A stretch of DNA of 64,000 bases from Crocodylus rhombifer (lineage: Eukaryota > Chordata > Crocodylia > Crocodylidae), in NCBI GenBank assembly GCA_038503035.1, contig JAVSML010020810.1, forward strand, positions 195,844-259,843. The letters run 5' to 3'. The translations under genes were made by a program, and so were the position numbers. This document shows, in pieces, positions 37,126-49,500 of this stretch. How positions within the stretch are numbered: the stretch's first letter is position 1; each line of letters opens with the position of its first letter. The notes below the pieces were generated by a model. It was not told the origin of the DNA. It did not search any database and worked only from the letters and a program-made list of their open reading frames with translations.

Positions 37126-38107
37126 TGTGGCAGTGCACCTTTGTGGCAGGCAGACAAGCCGGCAGGTGGAAGCAGAACTAATCAGGTGGTCACATGGCAC
37201 CCAGGAGGCTTCCTGATTGGTGAAGGGCTGGGCTGGCAGGGTGTAAAACCAGGCCCTGGGAGCAGAGCCAGTCACTTGCTCTTTGGGCTCCTTGGTGTAA
37301 CATCTCACAGCCTGCAGCTTCCAAAGCATCTGGTAGTTAAGGGTAGGAACTATGGGGATGGAGGAGGTTCCTAGTTCTAGGTAAGACCTGAAACTGCACC
37401 CTGCTGGGGTTGAATGGTATGGTGGGGCTGCTTATACCAGGGCAGTCTCCAGGAAATGCCATACCTATGCCTCCCCAATGAAAGGTTACTGTATAGGGCA
37501 CTGTATAGCCTCATCCCCCACCACCTGGTGGGTAACTGCAGAGGGGACAAATTAGGGTCCAGGCATATCAACAGATACCTGAGGCCTGAGTGGGCTGTAG
37601 GCCAAATTAGGGGTCCAGGCATATTGACAGACACTTGAGGCCCAAGGGCTGTAAGTCTCAGAAGCCCCAGTGAGGGGGCAAAGTAGTGGCCCCAGTGAAG
37701 GGGTTTAGTGAAAGCTGGAGGCCGCATACAGTTGGGCCTGTGGGGGCCTGAAGGACTGTGGGTAGGCAAGATGGAGTACTGGCCCCAGTGAGGGGGCAGA
37801 AAAGTCATGGTGCATCAGCGGCCACCTGAGGCCAGTTGTGAGCTGGAGACTGAGAGTGACCCAGAAAAGGGGTTGGAGGAGTTGGAAGTAATTTTGGATG
37901 CCATCTGCAAGGCATAGGAGATGGTGTAGGGGTGGTTCAAAGCCATGTATTACACTCTTGGCATCAGGGCAATAAATGGGCAGCCTCCTGCTTGTGAACA
38001 ATATACAGTTCCAGCAAAGGTGTGGAAGGAGAGTCAGGTGGGCTAACTGCCCTAGGCAGGTGGGCAGGCCAATTATTGGGCTGGTCTCGAGACGGCCCCC
38101 TTTCACA
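37126..38107 (+). mobile_element. Solo LTR with perfect 5-bp TSD (CTCTT)
   Basis: The element starts TGTGGCAGTGCACC and ends CCCTTTCACA. CTCTT flanks it on both sides (37121-37125 and 38108-38112). A TATA-like gtgtaaaacc lies about 116 bases in, in a cagg..aggccctgg context shared with the LTRs at 29576 and 58625. The middle repeats near-identical words (ccccagtgagggggca at about 37663 and 37784, ggtccaggcatat at about 37556 and 37611). There is no internal coding region, so it is a recombined solo LTR. Gypsy and endogenous retrovirus origins are both possible. Confidence 0.85.
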
Positions 38108-38529
38108 CTCTTGTAAAAGGCATTTGTATTACATGGATACAGTATATTAACTTGAATAAATGAATATATTAATTAATTTAATTTTAAGTTCATCATCATG
38201 ACTAATAGTACAGTAAACCTTCAAGAGCATTCCAATTACTATACATTAATGCAAAAAGACTTTTGAAAGTTGTATTGGAATATGTTCACTAACATAAAAA
38301 GTACCTAATTTAATAAACTGTCTTGAATGTCACCTTTTTTCCAGTCTCTTTAAACATTATTGCCGTGTATGTACTGCCATCATTCTAGAAGGAAAAATCC
38401 TATGCTGTTATAATACAATACAGACATTTTCAATATTCTTTATTTCGTGTGCTACTTCAGTTGGCCGAGCCTTGACACTGTTCACCCATCTATGAAAGAC
38501 TGTTGCCTGTGTTTCTGAATATAAGATAA

Positions 38530-39945
38530 ACTAATGTGGCAATATGGTACCCATTTTCAAAAAAGGGAGGAAAGAGGACCCAGGAAACTATAGGCCCATT
38601 AGTCTTACCTCGGTCCTGAGGAAGCTCTTTGAGAAAATTATCCAGGAACACATCTGTGAGGGGCCAGCAGGGGAGTTTATGCTTAGGGGCAATCAACATG
38701 GGTTCATTAGAGGCAGGTCCTGTCAGACCAACCTGGTGGCCTTCTATGATGAGGTCACAAAAGCCTTGGATGCATGGTGGATGTAGTCTTCCTGGACTTT
38801 AGGAAGGCCTTCAACACTGTCTCTCACCCCATCCTCATTAAAAAATTAGGTGTCTGTGGTGTTGATGTCTCCACAGTCAGAGGGGTCGCAAATTGGCTGG
38901 AGGGTCACACCCAGAGAGTGGTGGTGGACAGGCCATGTTTGACCTGGAGAGATATGGGCAGTGGGGTTCCCCAGGGCTTGGTCTTCGGGCTCCCACTGTT
39001 CAATATCTTCATCGGCAATTTGGACGAGAGGGTGAAAAACACCTTGTTCAAATTTGCAGGTGACACTAAGATGTGGGGAGAAGTGAGCATGCTAGAAGGG
39101 AGGAACAGGCTACAACTAGATCTGGACAGGTTACAGAGGTGGGTGGATGAGAATAGGTTGGGTTTCAATATGGACAAGTGCAAGGTGTTGCGCCTGGGGA
39201 GGAAGAACCAGCAGCATACCTAGAGGCTGGGGAACCCCCCTCTCATCAGCACAGAGGCAGAAAAGGATCTTGGTATCACTATTGATTCCACGATGAACAT
39301 GGGCCACCAATGTGGGGACACGGTCACAAAGGCTAACCACACTTTGTCATGCATCCATAGATGCATCACGAGCAGGTCCAAGGAGGTGATCCTCTCCCTC
39401 TATGCGACATTGGTCAGGCCACAGTTGGAGTACTGCATCCAGTTCTGGGCACTGCACTTCAGGAGGAATGTGGACAGCATTGAGAGGGATCCAGAGGAGG
39501 GTCACTCACATGATTAGGGGGCAGCAGGGCAGGCCCTCCGAGGAGACCTGATCCTGCTCAGCCTTCACAAGAGAAGGCTGAGAGGGAATCTGGTGGCTGC
39601 CTATAAACTTGCCAAGAGGGACCAGCAGGCAATGGGAGATTCCCTGTTCCCCTGAGCACTACTAGGGGTAACAAGGAACAACAGCCATAAGTTGACTAAA
39701 AGTAGATTCAGGCTACATATCAAGAGGCACTACTTCACTGTCAGGGTGGCTAGGAGCTAGAACCAACTTCCAAGGGAAGTGGTGCCTGCCCCTACCCTGG
39801 GGGTCTTCAGAAGGAGACTAGACAGCCCCCTACCTGGGGTCATTTGACCCCAGCATTCTTTCCTGCCATGGCAAGGGGTCGGACTAGACGATCTGCTTAG
39901 GTCCCTTCCAACCCTACCAACTATGAAACTATGAAACTGTGTGTA
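38530..39945 (+). mobile_element. CR1 LINE, 5'-truncated
   Basis: It contains most of the CR1 reverse transcriptase region, then the 3' region, then the terminal ggtcggactagacgatctgc, aggtcccttcc and a short atgaaact tail. The 5' end is abrupt near 38530-38545. No TSD was identified, which is usual for CR1. Confidence 0.93.
38544..39517 (+). pseudogene. CR1 reverse transcriptase remnant
   Basis: Three overlapping or adjacent frames give one reverse transcriptase. Frame one (38544-38786) has PIFKKG and NYRPISLTSV. Frame two (38774-39223) has FLDFRKAFNTVSHP (motif A) and SGVPQGL (motif B). Its motif C reads FAGDTK, where CR1 usually has FADDTK, so one catalytic aspartate is lost. It then reads LDLDRLQRWVDENRLGFN and hits a stop. 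Frame three (39293-39517) continues with LVRPQLEYCIQFW. A frameshift near 38780 and the stop at 39221 confirm it is dead. Confidence 0.9.
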
Positions 39946-40589
39946 ACAGAGCAGTCTTCTTGACGACACATCTTATAGAACAGCATCTTGAGCTCTTATG
40001 CTATTAAGTCCAATGAATTACATGGTTGTAATTGTATGGGTATAGCTTTTAACTGGTGCAAGGGTTCCTAGGTTGAGGCTTGAGTTCTTGGCTGTACAGC
40101 AGCTGCCCTTCGTTCTGTGAAAAGCAACTCTGAAGCTAGTGTAGGAAGTAACAGTAAAGGGGATTTCGCTAGCCTTATAGAACCATTATGAAGATTTCAT
40201 AACACTGAACCTGTGATGTGTAGAAGGGCTGGCAGGAAAGTGTGTGTTCTACCCTGGTGATTTACAGATGCCTTAACAGATCTTAAAAGTTTTAGGCAGC
40301 CAATGTATAGTTGAGCAGACCTAAGGCTACTCTAAACTTCTTGGGTGACTGGCCTAATATACAACTGACACAGCAGCTTAAAGCTACACTTTCACTTCCC
40401 ACTCTAGTGCCCCTGCCTTGTGCAGATGCACACAGATCTGATTTGCACACTGTACTCAGTGGCCAGAGCTGAAAATTGGTTTTAAGTTACCGAAGTATAC
40501 AACCATTTAGTTTGATGACTGACAGACCAAAAGGCACCTATTTGGAAAACAATATTTCTTACACATTTTATCATGTATGATGTATCAAT

Positions 40590-41135
40590 AGAAGCATCAG
40601 GTGCAAGAGACAGGAGTGATAGTACCTGTCTACATGGTACTGGTTAGGTCTCTTTCAGAGTACTGTGCACAGTTCAGGGCTCCACATTTTAAAAAGGACA
40701 TGGAGAGGGTCCAGACATGGGCAGCCGAGATGAACAAGGTCTTGGAAGGCAAGTCATATGAGGCGGAGCTGAAGGAGCTAGGTATGCATTGCTGCTGGCC
40801 ATTGAAAAACTCATGGCAATTGGGAGAGGTCTTGGATGATTGGAAAAGAGCAAATATAGTGTCCACCTTTAAGAAAGGGAGGGAGGATCTGGGGTACTAC
40901 AGACCAGTCAAGCCTCAACTCAGTTCCTGGAAAAATTATGGAGCAGGTCCTCAAGGAAACTATTTCTAAGCACTGGGAGAAAAAGAAGGTGATTAGGAAA
41001 AGTCAGCATGGATTGAGCAAGGGCATACCTGACCATCCTGATTGCCTTTTATGATGAGATGACTGGCTTTGTGGATGTGGGGAGACCACTGGATGTGATA
41101 TACCTTGACTTTAGAAAGGATTTTGATACAGTCTC
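40590..41135 (+). mobile_element. CR1 fragments in rearranged order
   Basis: Bases 40600-40795 match the late part of CR1 ORF2 (LVRSLSEYCAQFRAPHFKKDMERVQ). Bases 40796-41135 match an earlier part (GEVLDDWKRANIVSTFKKGRED, then [12 protein letters not shown] in frames). The order is therefore inverted relative to a normal CR1, which suggests two insertions or a rearrangement. The second part continues at about 42121 after an interruption. Confidence 0.75.
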
Positions 41136-42120
41136 TCTCTTGGGCACCAGCTCCAGTCGAGTGTCACCTCCCAAGGGAAGCCCCCAGTGTTTTCCTTCCA
41201 CATCTTGATGTCTCATTTAACTGCAGGAATTTCCCCTATAGCTGACACTTGCTCAGAGATGTCATTGGTGGATGTTCCTGGGGCTCTACCTCCCCTACAC
41301 CTCTTCCATACACCAACTGTGTGTGAAATGTTTGACTTCCTCAGGTGCTAGTCTTATACAGTGGGGCCCCGGTATGGCTTTGAATGTGGCTACATGAATG
41401 TGTTGTCCAATTGTATTGCATCTCCTGTATTGCGGCTCCTTATGGCCGGTCTCGGTCTATGAAGGCTGCAATGCCCAGAGTCAGTTATGCCCCCTACTTG
41501 GGATCGCGCATCTTTGGGCCACTAGGCAGACCATAGGGCCTTCTGTGTTCCTGCCTGGAGCCCCTGAGGGCCCCTGGTCCCTCAGCCCCAGGGCAACAAA
41601 AATCATATACAGAACTCAAAATGAACGTAGTCCGGTAGGCAAATATTCTTCTTCCCTACTTATGTGTCCTTGCATGTACTTTGGCGGTCAGTCCCTTGGC
41701 ATCCTTCCTGGGTCCAATGCTGGGTGTAGCCCCGGTAAGAGGCAAACTCCTCTTTGGGACTTAGTCCTGGGTCCCTGGCTGGAAGCACTGCTGGCCATAC
41801 TGGCAGGGAATATACAGCCACCTACCAGCTGTTGCTCCCTGACTTCCTTCCAGCTACTTTTTAAAGTTGCCAGCTGGTGGAACTTGATGATGTCACTGCC
41901 CTGCACCAACCTTAGCCACACAGATAAGCAGCTGACAAAGTACGTGGGTGGGTCTGCCTGCTGCTGCCAGTTCTCAGTTGCTGTGTGTGCATGTGGTAAG
42001 TTCCTCTGCATCATGGGGCTTTCGGAGTTGGTCCCCTGGGGCCACAGGGTTCTCCCACCATGATTCTGGCCCCAGGAAAGGGGTCTCAGCCCACTTTATC
42101 TCTCCACTCCATGACGGGTA
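41136..42120. repeat. About 985-bp insertion within CR1, possible LTR (unclassified)
   Basis: The CR1 reading stops after the motif A region and resumes at 42112-42121 (gggtagtaatcagtggctc). About 100 bases of CR1 expected between are missing, so this is not a simple clean insertion. The segment is GC-moderate, single-copy in this window, and holds a 221-codon plus frame with no recognised domain. LTR-like size and composition are the only hints; no matching TSD was found. Confidence 0.4.
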
Positions 42121-43285
42121 GTAATCAGTGGCTCATTGTCTAGTTGGCAGCCGGTTTCAAGTGTAGTGCCCCAGAAGTTGGTCCTGGGGCTGGTTTTCTT
42201 TAATATCTTCATCAATGATCTGGAATATAGGAAGGAGTGCACCCTCAGGAAGTCTGTGGATAATACCAAGCTAGGTGGAATAGCAGATACACTATTAGGG
42301 TAGAAGTAGGATTCAAAGTAACCCAGACAAATTGGAGGACTGGACCAAAAGAAATGTTATGAGGTTCAATAAGGAAAGTCCAAAGTCCCACACTTAGGAT
42401 GGAACAATCTCATGTGACTGGTACAGACTGGGAACTGACTGGCATGAGTGACTGGTGCCTCCTGAATCTGGGGGGGGAACCTGCAGAAGCCACCAACAGT
42501 GGCAGCCCTGTCAGGGGGGCATCAGCCATACCAACAGCATCAGTGTCAGCTATCGGAGGGAGGAACTGAACCCTTCAGGGGGAGGCACGTGCACCCCTAT
42601 GCACCTCCAACCAGTTGCCTATGCTGACTGGATAAGCAGCAGGTCTGGAGAAAAGGACCTGGGGTTTACAGTGGGCAAGAAGCTGAATATGAGCCAACAG
42701 TATGCTCTTGTTGCAGAGAAGGCTAACAGCACACTGGGTTGCATTAGTAGGAGGGTTGCCAGCAGAGTGAAAGAAGTGATTCATCTCCTATATTTGGTAC
42801 TAGCGAGGCTGCACCTGGAGTACTGTCCAGTTTTGGGACCCCTTCTACAGAAATTGCGTGGACAAATTGGAGAGAGTCTGGTGGAAGGCAACAAAAATGT
42901 TGAGGGGGCTGGGGCACATGACTTATGAGGCAAGGCTGAGGAAATTGGTCTTATTTAGTCTGGAAAAGAGAAGACTGAGGGGGGATTTAGCCTTAGACTA
43001 AGAGGTTCAAAAGAGGATGAAGAAGAAAGAGTGATGGTCTCAAGTTGCAGGAAGAAATGTTTAGGTTGGATATTAGGAAAAACTTCTCACTAGGATGGTG
43101 GTGAAGCACTGGAATAGGTTACCCAGAGAGATTGTAGAATCTCCATCCTTGGAGGTGTTTAAGACCCAGCTAGATAACACCATGGCTGAGATATATAGCT
43201 GAGGATGGTCCTTGTTTGAGCAGGGGGTTGGACTTGATGACCTCCTGAGGTCTCTTTCAACCCTAATTTTCTAAGTTCAGCTTTG
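42121..43285 (+). mobile_element. CR1 LINE, RT motif B region to 3' end
   Basis: It carries the motif B region (VLGLVFFNIFINDLE), then the late ORF2 region with many breaks, and ends with ggttggacttgatgacctcc, tgaggtctctttcaaccc near 43265. A 181-base insert interrupts it at 42443-42623. It is the continuation of the CR1 at 40796-41135. Confidence 0.88.
42443..42623. mobile_element. 181-bp insertion in CR1 with perfect 8-bp TSD
   Basis: CTGACTGG flanks the insert exactly on both sides (42435-42442 and 42624-42631), and CR1 is continuous across it. The ends form weak inverted repeats (CATGAGTGACTGGT against inward CATAGGCAACTGGT, 10 of 14). The 8-bp duplication fits hAT-type transposition. 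The first bases match part of 5385-5412. Confidence 0.7.
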
Positions 43286-43289
43286 CCTA

Positions 43290-44145
43290 GAAAAGGTGCT
43301 TAAGAGGGGACATCATAACAGTCTTCAAATACTTGAAGGGTTACCATAAAGAAGAGGGAAATCACCTTTTCTCTCTTGCTGCAGAGGGGACACTGAGTCG
43401 AAGTTGTAGCAAAGTAAGTTTAGACTGGATAGCCAGAAAAAACTTTTTCACTGTTAGAATAGTGAGGCAGTGGGACAGACTGCCTAGGGAAGTTGTGGAC
43501 TCTCCATCACTGGAGGTATTCAGGAAGAGCATGGACAGCTACTAGTCAGGGGTGATCTAGGCATACCTATAGTAGAACACTGGCATAGCTATTTCATGTT
43601 CTTTCTTTTTTGCTCCCATCCCAGCTTTCTGCTACACACCAGGGTGTTTTTAAGCCTTCTCAGAGGCATTGGGTGTTGGCTGTAGTCAACAGTGGGAACT
43701 TTGACTGGGGTGTGCCAATTTTCCTACTGGGCCCAAAGCTGGAGGCTCCTGGCTAGGGACCCCTCCACTCAGGGTCAGACCAATTGCTATATTTAAGGTC
43801 AGGAAGAAATTTTACCTCATGGTCAGATTGGTATGGCCTGGAAGGGGTGGGGGCTTGCCTTCCTCTGTAGTGGGCCCACAACCTGGGATCTCTTGACCAT
43901 ATATTGACAACATTTCATAGAAGCAGGACATTAGCTGCTATGCTTCCCCAGTTTTTCCTGTGCCATGTTAGGGTGTTGAGTCAGAGTTGGTGTTGAGTCA
44001 GGGTTGTTGGAAGTGATGTAGAGTTTCGATTACGATTTTCATGGGAGAGTTTAGATGGGGCTGATCCTGCCTGAGGCAGGGTGTTGGACTAGATGATTTT
44101 TGGGGATCCCTTCCAACCCTACTATTCTGTGATTCTATGATGATA
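43290..44145 (+). mobile_element. CR1 LINE 3' region
   Basis: A second, separate CR1 3' end directly after the previous one. It starts in the late ORF2/3' region (aagaggggacatcataacag) and ends gtgttggactagatgatttt, then tcccttccaaccctac, then a tgattctatgatga tail. It is the uninterrupted counterpart of the copy at 32035-33935. Confidence 0.88.
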
Positions 44146-44689
44146 GTGTCATAAATTGAGCTAGGTCTTGGATATATCCAAAGAATGTGTGTGCACTGCA
44201 GGACTGCTCCCCTAAGGTTTGTTTTATGCTGCCTGAGTTGAAGAGAAACTGTATAATGATCCAGCATCCAGCCCTAATGCTGGATTTAACCAGTTGAAAA
44301 ATTTATGACTAATACAATGGAGGAAGAAAAGAGATTCAAATATGGGAAGTTCATTCTGCTTTCATGTAAATTATTTAATTGACTCTGCTGAGTACCAAAA
44401 TTGTCCAAAAACTGCATGTGCTGCCTATTAAAGCATCACATAACATAGATGTTTACTTCATTAGTCAAACATAACCTAAGTATTCAAATTTAGTAATTAA
44501 TCTTGTTCACCATCATTCTTAAGAGAAATATGGGGGAGTCTAGCAGAAAATGTAACCCTAAAACATAAAATCTTATAACAAAAATTAATAACAACAGATA
44601 ACACTCCTTCCATATTCAAGAGGAACATGCTGTCCTACTGATACACAAAATATATTTGTTCAGGACTCTTGTATGGTAAAGTGGGAAAA

Positions 44690-44935
44690 TTACAGCAAGG
44701 GAGGTTTAAGTTGGATATTATGAAAAACTTTATCACTGGAAGAGAGGTGAAACACTGGAACAGGATACCTAGAGAGGTGGTGGTATCTCTATCTTTGGAG
44801 GCTTTTAAAGCCTGGCTTGTGACAGCCCTGGCGGGGATGATCTAGTAGGGGATGGTCCTGCTTTGGGCAGGAGGTTGGACTAGATGACCTCCTGAGATCC
44901 CTTACAACCCTAATTTTCTATTATTCTATACTATA
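44690..44935 (+). mobile_element. CR1 LINE 3' end fragment
   Basis: A 5'-truncated CR1 from about ggtttaagttggatatta to the terminal ggttggactagatgacctcc and tcccttacaaccc, with a short ttctatta tail. Confidence 0.88.
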
Positions 44936-45624
44936 GGATTAATTCTTTGTGCACTGGTATGAGGATAGACATTTGTTCAGAGTTCAGATGTTAACAGTGA
45001 TGTTTAGATATAGGGATATTGGTCGATGCCTTATTTGCAACATAGTCAATTGTGTATATGGACTTCATCAAGTTATTTGTATTTTTTGTTTTCTGTCTAA
45101 ATGCCATAGACATTGCAACCACATTTTCAGCACAAAGAGAAAAAGCTCCATATCATCTGTGTCTTTCCATTTTAGCTTTCTACTGTATAAATCCTTGGGA
45201 ATAGGCAAACTCACTCTTTCTCCTTTTTTAAAACTCAAATCAGATTGTATCTGGTCATCTGTGTATGCAGAAAAATATGTGTGCCTGTACATTCCTAATA
45301 TAGTTTTTGTGTTAAGAGGGACAGTTATTTTTTGATATTTTCAGTATGAAATATGAAAGATCAACATAAAATTTGTGTATTTTTGTTATTTACAAAGCTT
45401 CAGCTAATTGTGGGAGTTAGAAGTGTTCACCACCTCTTCAAATCAGGCCCTCTGTATCAAAAAAAATAACTGTCACCAGTGCTGTAACTTGTAGGAGGGA
45501 GTTGCAGAAAAGAGATTTTTGTCATGGTTATGTCTCCTTTCTCTTCTGAAAATAAGTGTGTGTTCTGTGGATGTACTTAAAAACAGTTCTAGTCTAATAA
45601 ACATTTCACATCTGTTCCTTAATG

Positions 45625-46552
45625 CTGGGGACAGACATTCAAAAACTCTGAGCCTGAATTGATTCAATCTTTGCAGGTTAATCTAACCTGCCTAGGTTGA
45701 ACCAGTTTGTAACAATACAGACGTCCCCTCTTGACTGAAGAAATACAGGCACATAGCTGCAGTGGCTCAGGCTAGAAGCTGAAGGGGTGCTAGAGCAGCC
45801 CTCCCTTCCCTTCAACAGTACTGAGCTGAGCGGGGGGTGGCCAGCCCCCAGCAGGATGCTCTGATTAGGGAAGGATCCCCCCCACACACACACTGCTGCT
45901 GGCCAGTGAGGGAGCCAGCAGGGAGTAACACAGCATTTAACACCCCATCAAGAAAACAAAAACCTCTCTCATTAGTTTAAGCTCTTCTTAAACAACTTGT
46001 TCCAAGGAAGAGAGACATTACCAGGTGACCTAATGATTAGCTTCTAAAAGCCTTAGACACTGTCTTGTCTGCCTTTATCCTGTCTGCCCTACAGACGAAC
46101 CTCTTAATATTAGCTAGCATATCACATGCTGGCTACAGTCTGTGCTGTGTGAGGGGGGAGGGGGGAATCCCTGCTTGAGCAGCAAGGCAGGGGCGGGTAG
46201 GGGGCGTGGGGAGGACAGGGGGAAGCTAGGCTGGGCTTGAAGTCTCTGCTGGAGATCCAGTGAGGGAGCAGAGGGGAGGGGCAAGCCCAGCTCTCTGCAA
46301 AGCCCAGGGCTGCAAAGCATCTGGGATGCTGAGGGACTCTGGTTTAAGTTAAACCAGGAAGGGGTCTGGGACAGACACACAAGCCAGTTTGACCCAAATC
46401 AGTTAAGTCTGATACTACATTCAACCAGGTTTATCTCAAACTGGTTTCAGCCATTTTCAAACTGGTTTATGTGCCCTGAACATCTGTTCCGTTACAGGTT
46501 TAAATATGTTTCTGAGCATTTAAACCAGTTTATGTGTAATGTCTGTCCCTAT
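45625..46552. mobile_element. Foldback element with GGGACAGACATT termini, about 928 bp
   Basis: The left end reads CTGGGGACAGACATT and the right end read inward ATAGGGACAGACATT. Further inverted words (aaccagtttg near 45698 against caaactggtt near 46437) show a longer hairpin. Flanks ccttaatg (45617-45624) and ccgtaaag (46553-46560) agree at 6 of 8, so a decayed 8-bp hAT-type TSD is possible. No transposase. Confidence 0.6.
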
Positions 46553-46560
46553 CCGTAAAG

Positions 46561-49500
46561 AATAAAGGAAAAACCCACAAGAAACCCATTTATTCAAATT
46601 ACAAAGAGGAACATTTTAATGAACTTGTGATTAATTCTTTTTGTGTGGACTGACTTGAAGTGAAACATGGCACAGCTTCACCTGAAATGGCTTATTGGGT
46701 TATGGCATTGACACATGGTTATCTAGGAAGCATACTTAGGTTGTAAAACTGGCTCGTAGCATCAGTTGAATTCTGGATGAATGTTGCTGTTAACTTGCAC
46801 CATTATGCTATTTATGGTTATGATATTGCACAGTAATCAAAGGGGTCTGTGATGCCAGAGGTATAAAGGAACAACTTATTTGCTAGTATAACCCCACTGG
46901 AATTGATGGAGTTACACTATGGTTGAATTTGGCCTAGTATTTACTTTAAAATATCTACAATATCTGTTTACTTTTCAAGCTTTTCTTTAGCTTTCACAGA
47001 ATCCTAATCACTTGTGTATCTAAAACAGAGTGGTCAGAATAATGTTGTTATCCAAATGTACTCAGTGTGTGGGTGGAAAAAGTCCCACATCTGTACCTAC
47101 TGGACTTGGGTACTTTTAAAACGGCAAGTGTGTGTGTGCGTGTATAATAAATGTGGTGAAAAGGAATTAATAAATCCATCGTTTCAATATGGAAATCAAG
47201 GCCATAAATCTGCTGTCCTTACTAATGCAAAGTTTCTTCCTCTGTAAAATTCTCTTGATGTTAAGAAGATGAATATATGTGCCAGATTCATTCATGGTAG
47301 TGCAGCGAATATCATTTGGCCTCATGTGCCTCCAGAAGGATTCTTCTATTGAAGAACAGATTCTGTTGCCACCTGTCTTCCCTTGTAGCTGTTGCTAAGG
47401 AGAAGCTGCTTTGGCTGAGATTTGAAGATAAGATGCCCTGATTTGGCTCCCACTTAGGTGAGGGCAGCCAGTTTCCCAGACTGTGCAGATCTCTGGAGAA
47501 CAGGTGATGAGATTCCCACCCCATACCATTCTTCAGTTTACTTTACATCAGCACATAAGGCCCTTCACTGATGTTTCTAAATCTCCCTGAAGAGAACCTG
47601 CTCCAAGGCTGGTTTAGGTCTGATTTTGTAAGTGCTCTATACATGGAACTTCTCTTAACACCAGACTGAAGTGTTCCTGTATTTAGTGCAATACTAGTAT
47701 AATCTTCTGGCTGATGGTAGTGATTGTATTGCAAATTCAACATCATGTCCTTGCATGCTACTAATCTTTGATTTAGTCAACATTTGTTTAGGCATTTGCT
47801 TTCACATCATGTACATAGGAAATAGCATGCTGCAAAATTCTCAAGAATTTGAGATAACCATTAGATTTACCTTATAGCAGCTTTTTACCCGTGCATTGGT
47901 TTTGGAACAGGGTCTTAATTCAGTCTTCATACCATACAAGTGGATTGTGCTTCACTCAGTGAGAAGCAGACTTGTTAAACACACTTTTTTTCCCTAAAAC
48001 ATAGACTCCTATGGGAGAAAACTGATTATAAAGCAAATGGAATAACAAGGCTTCATAATTTAGTGTTGCATACATAATCTCTTTCACAGACAATCTCTGA
48101 ACCAGTTATTCGCAAAGATACCACCCTGTCCTACCTTCTGCCTCATACAATCTCCAAGTCGGAGTACTGTTTTCCTGACTAGGTTTCCTGGAAGACATTC
48201 ATTGTTGACAGTCTCTGGCAACTGGACTTGATCCAAGGAGTCCTTTTCAGTCTTGTGCCCATGTGTAGTATGCCTGTTACAGCACTGTAAACTGCTGTAG
48301 TCTAAAAGAATCTGAATTTTGTGACTGAAAGAGTCTAAATATAGAATCAGTTTGCCTGTGTTCTCTATTTAGATTATCAGCTGTTTGGGGTAGGGCCCGT
48401 CTTATGGATTTGTGCAATGCTTAGGTCAAAAGTTTTTCTTCCAGTCTTGGTTTGATGTTTTAGGAGTTACAATAGAATTAACTCTTTATCATGATCTCTC
48501 ACCATACCGGGAATGGAGTTATGTCACTTCCAAGACATTGGTGATCCTCTGTTAAATCAAGTCATACCCCTGTCTTTTTCAAAATCGTCACTCCTTTCTG
48601 TCTTCATTGGAATATTTTTTTCTAGCATAGCTTGGAGAACAGGTTGCTAAGGAAATAGAGATCTTCAAAACATTTGGCTTTCAAAAAATGTCATACAACA
48701 GAAAACCTTCCTTTTTAGGAGCATTTTATTATACTTCTGGTTTGTAGGAGTAAAATGGTTGCATGAAAGTGTGTTTGGGGAGAAAGTTCTTTGTCATTTG
48801 TAGTACTTACATTTGATCCTATGTCTCTGGTGCTTTGCACTAGAGAAGCACAAGGACTACCACAGGAGATTTAGTGTTCTAAACAAACAGGTAACAAGAG
48901 AAATCCATGGGGAAGCAATAGCGTAATTAAGACCCTGCAATTCCTTGACATCCCCTTGGGTAGCTCCTGGACTGAAATAACCATTCATTTTCCACATGCA
49001 GCTACATAAAAGGCCATGAATGAAATGACAGAACTGAAAATGTCATCACAACGGCAATCCAGGGTCAGGTTACGTGACACTGCAGATTATGTACCGAATG
49101 GAAAGGGCATGTCTACTCCAATTTTTATGGGAACAAATGCCTTTTGAATTTTATCCATTTTCTATGTTTTCACTACTGTGATTAATAACGAATGACTCCA
49201 TCCTATTGTTACTCAAGCAGGCCATGCTCTTAAATAATACTGTTGTTTACACCTGCTCCTTCTTTTCATGGTTGTCATCACCACAAATAGTTTTCTTATT
49301 ATAACACACACATGCTTTGATGGACTGAAGCATTTAGAAAGCACAGTTAGAGACCAAATACTAAAACAAACTCTTACCAAAGAATTTCATCATCATTAAA
49401 AGTTGCAGGGCCAAAAACCATAACAAACCATGTTCATTTAGCCTACAGCTCAGGACTGATGCAGCTCCTATTGAAGTCCATGGAAATGCTCCTGTGACCT

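Noticed and set aside
41398..42063. 221-codon plus frame
   Set aside because: It lies wholly inside the insertion within CR1, with no recognised domain; more likely repeat DNA than a gene.
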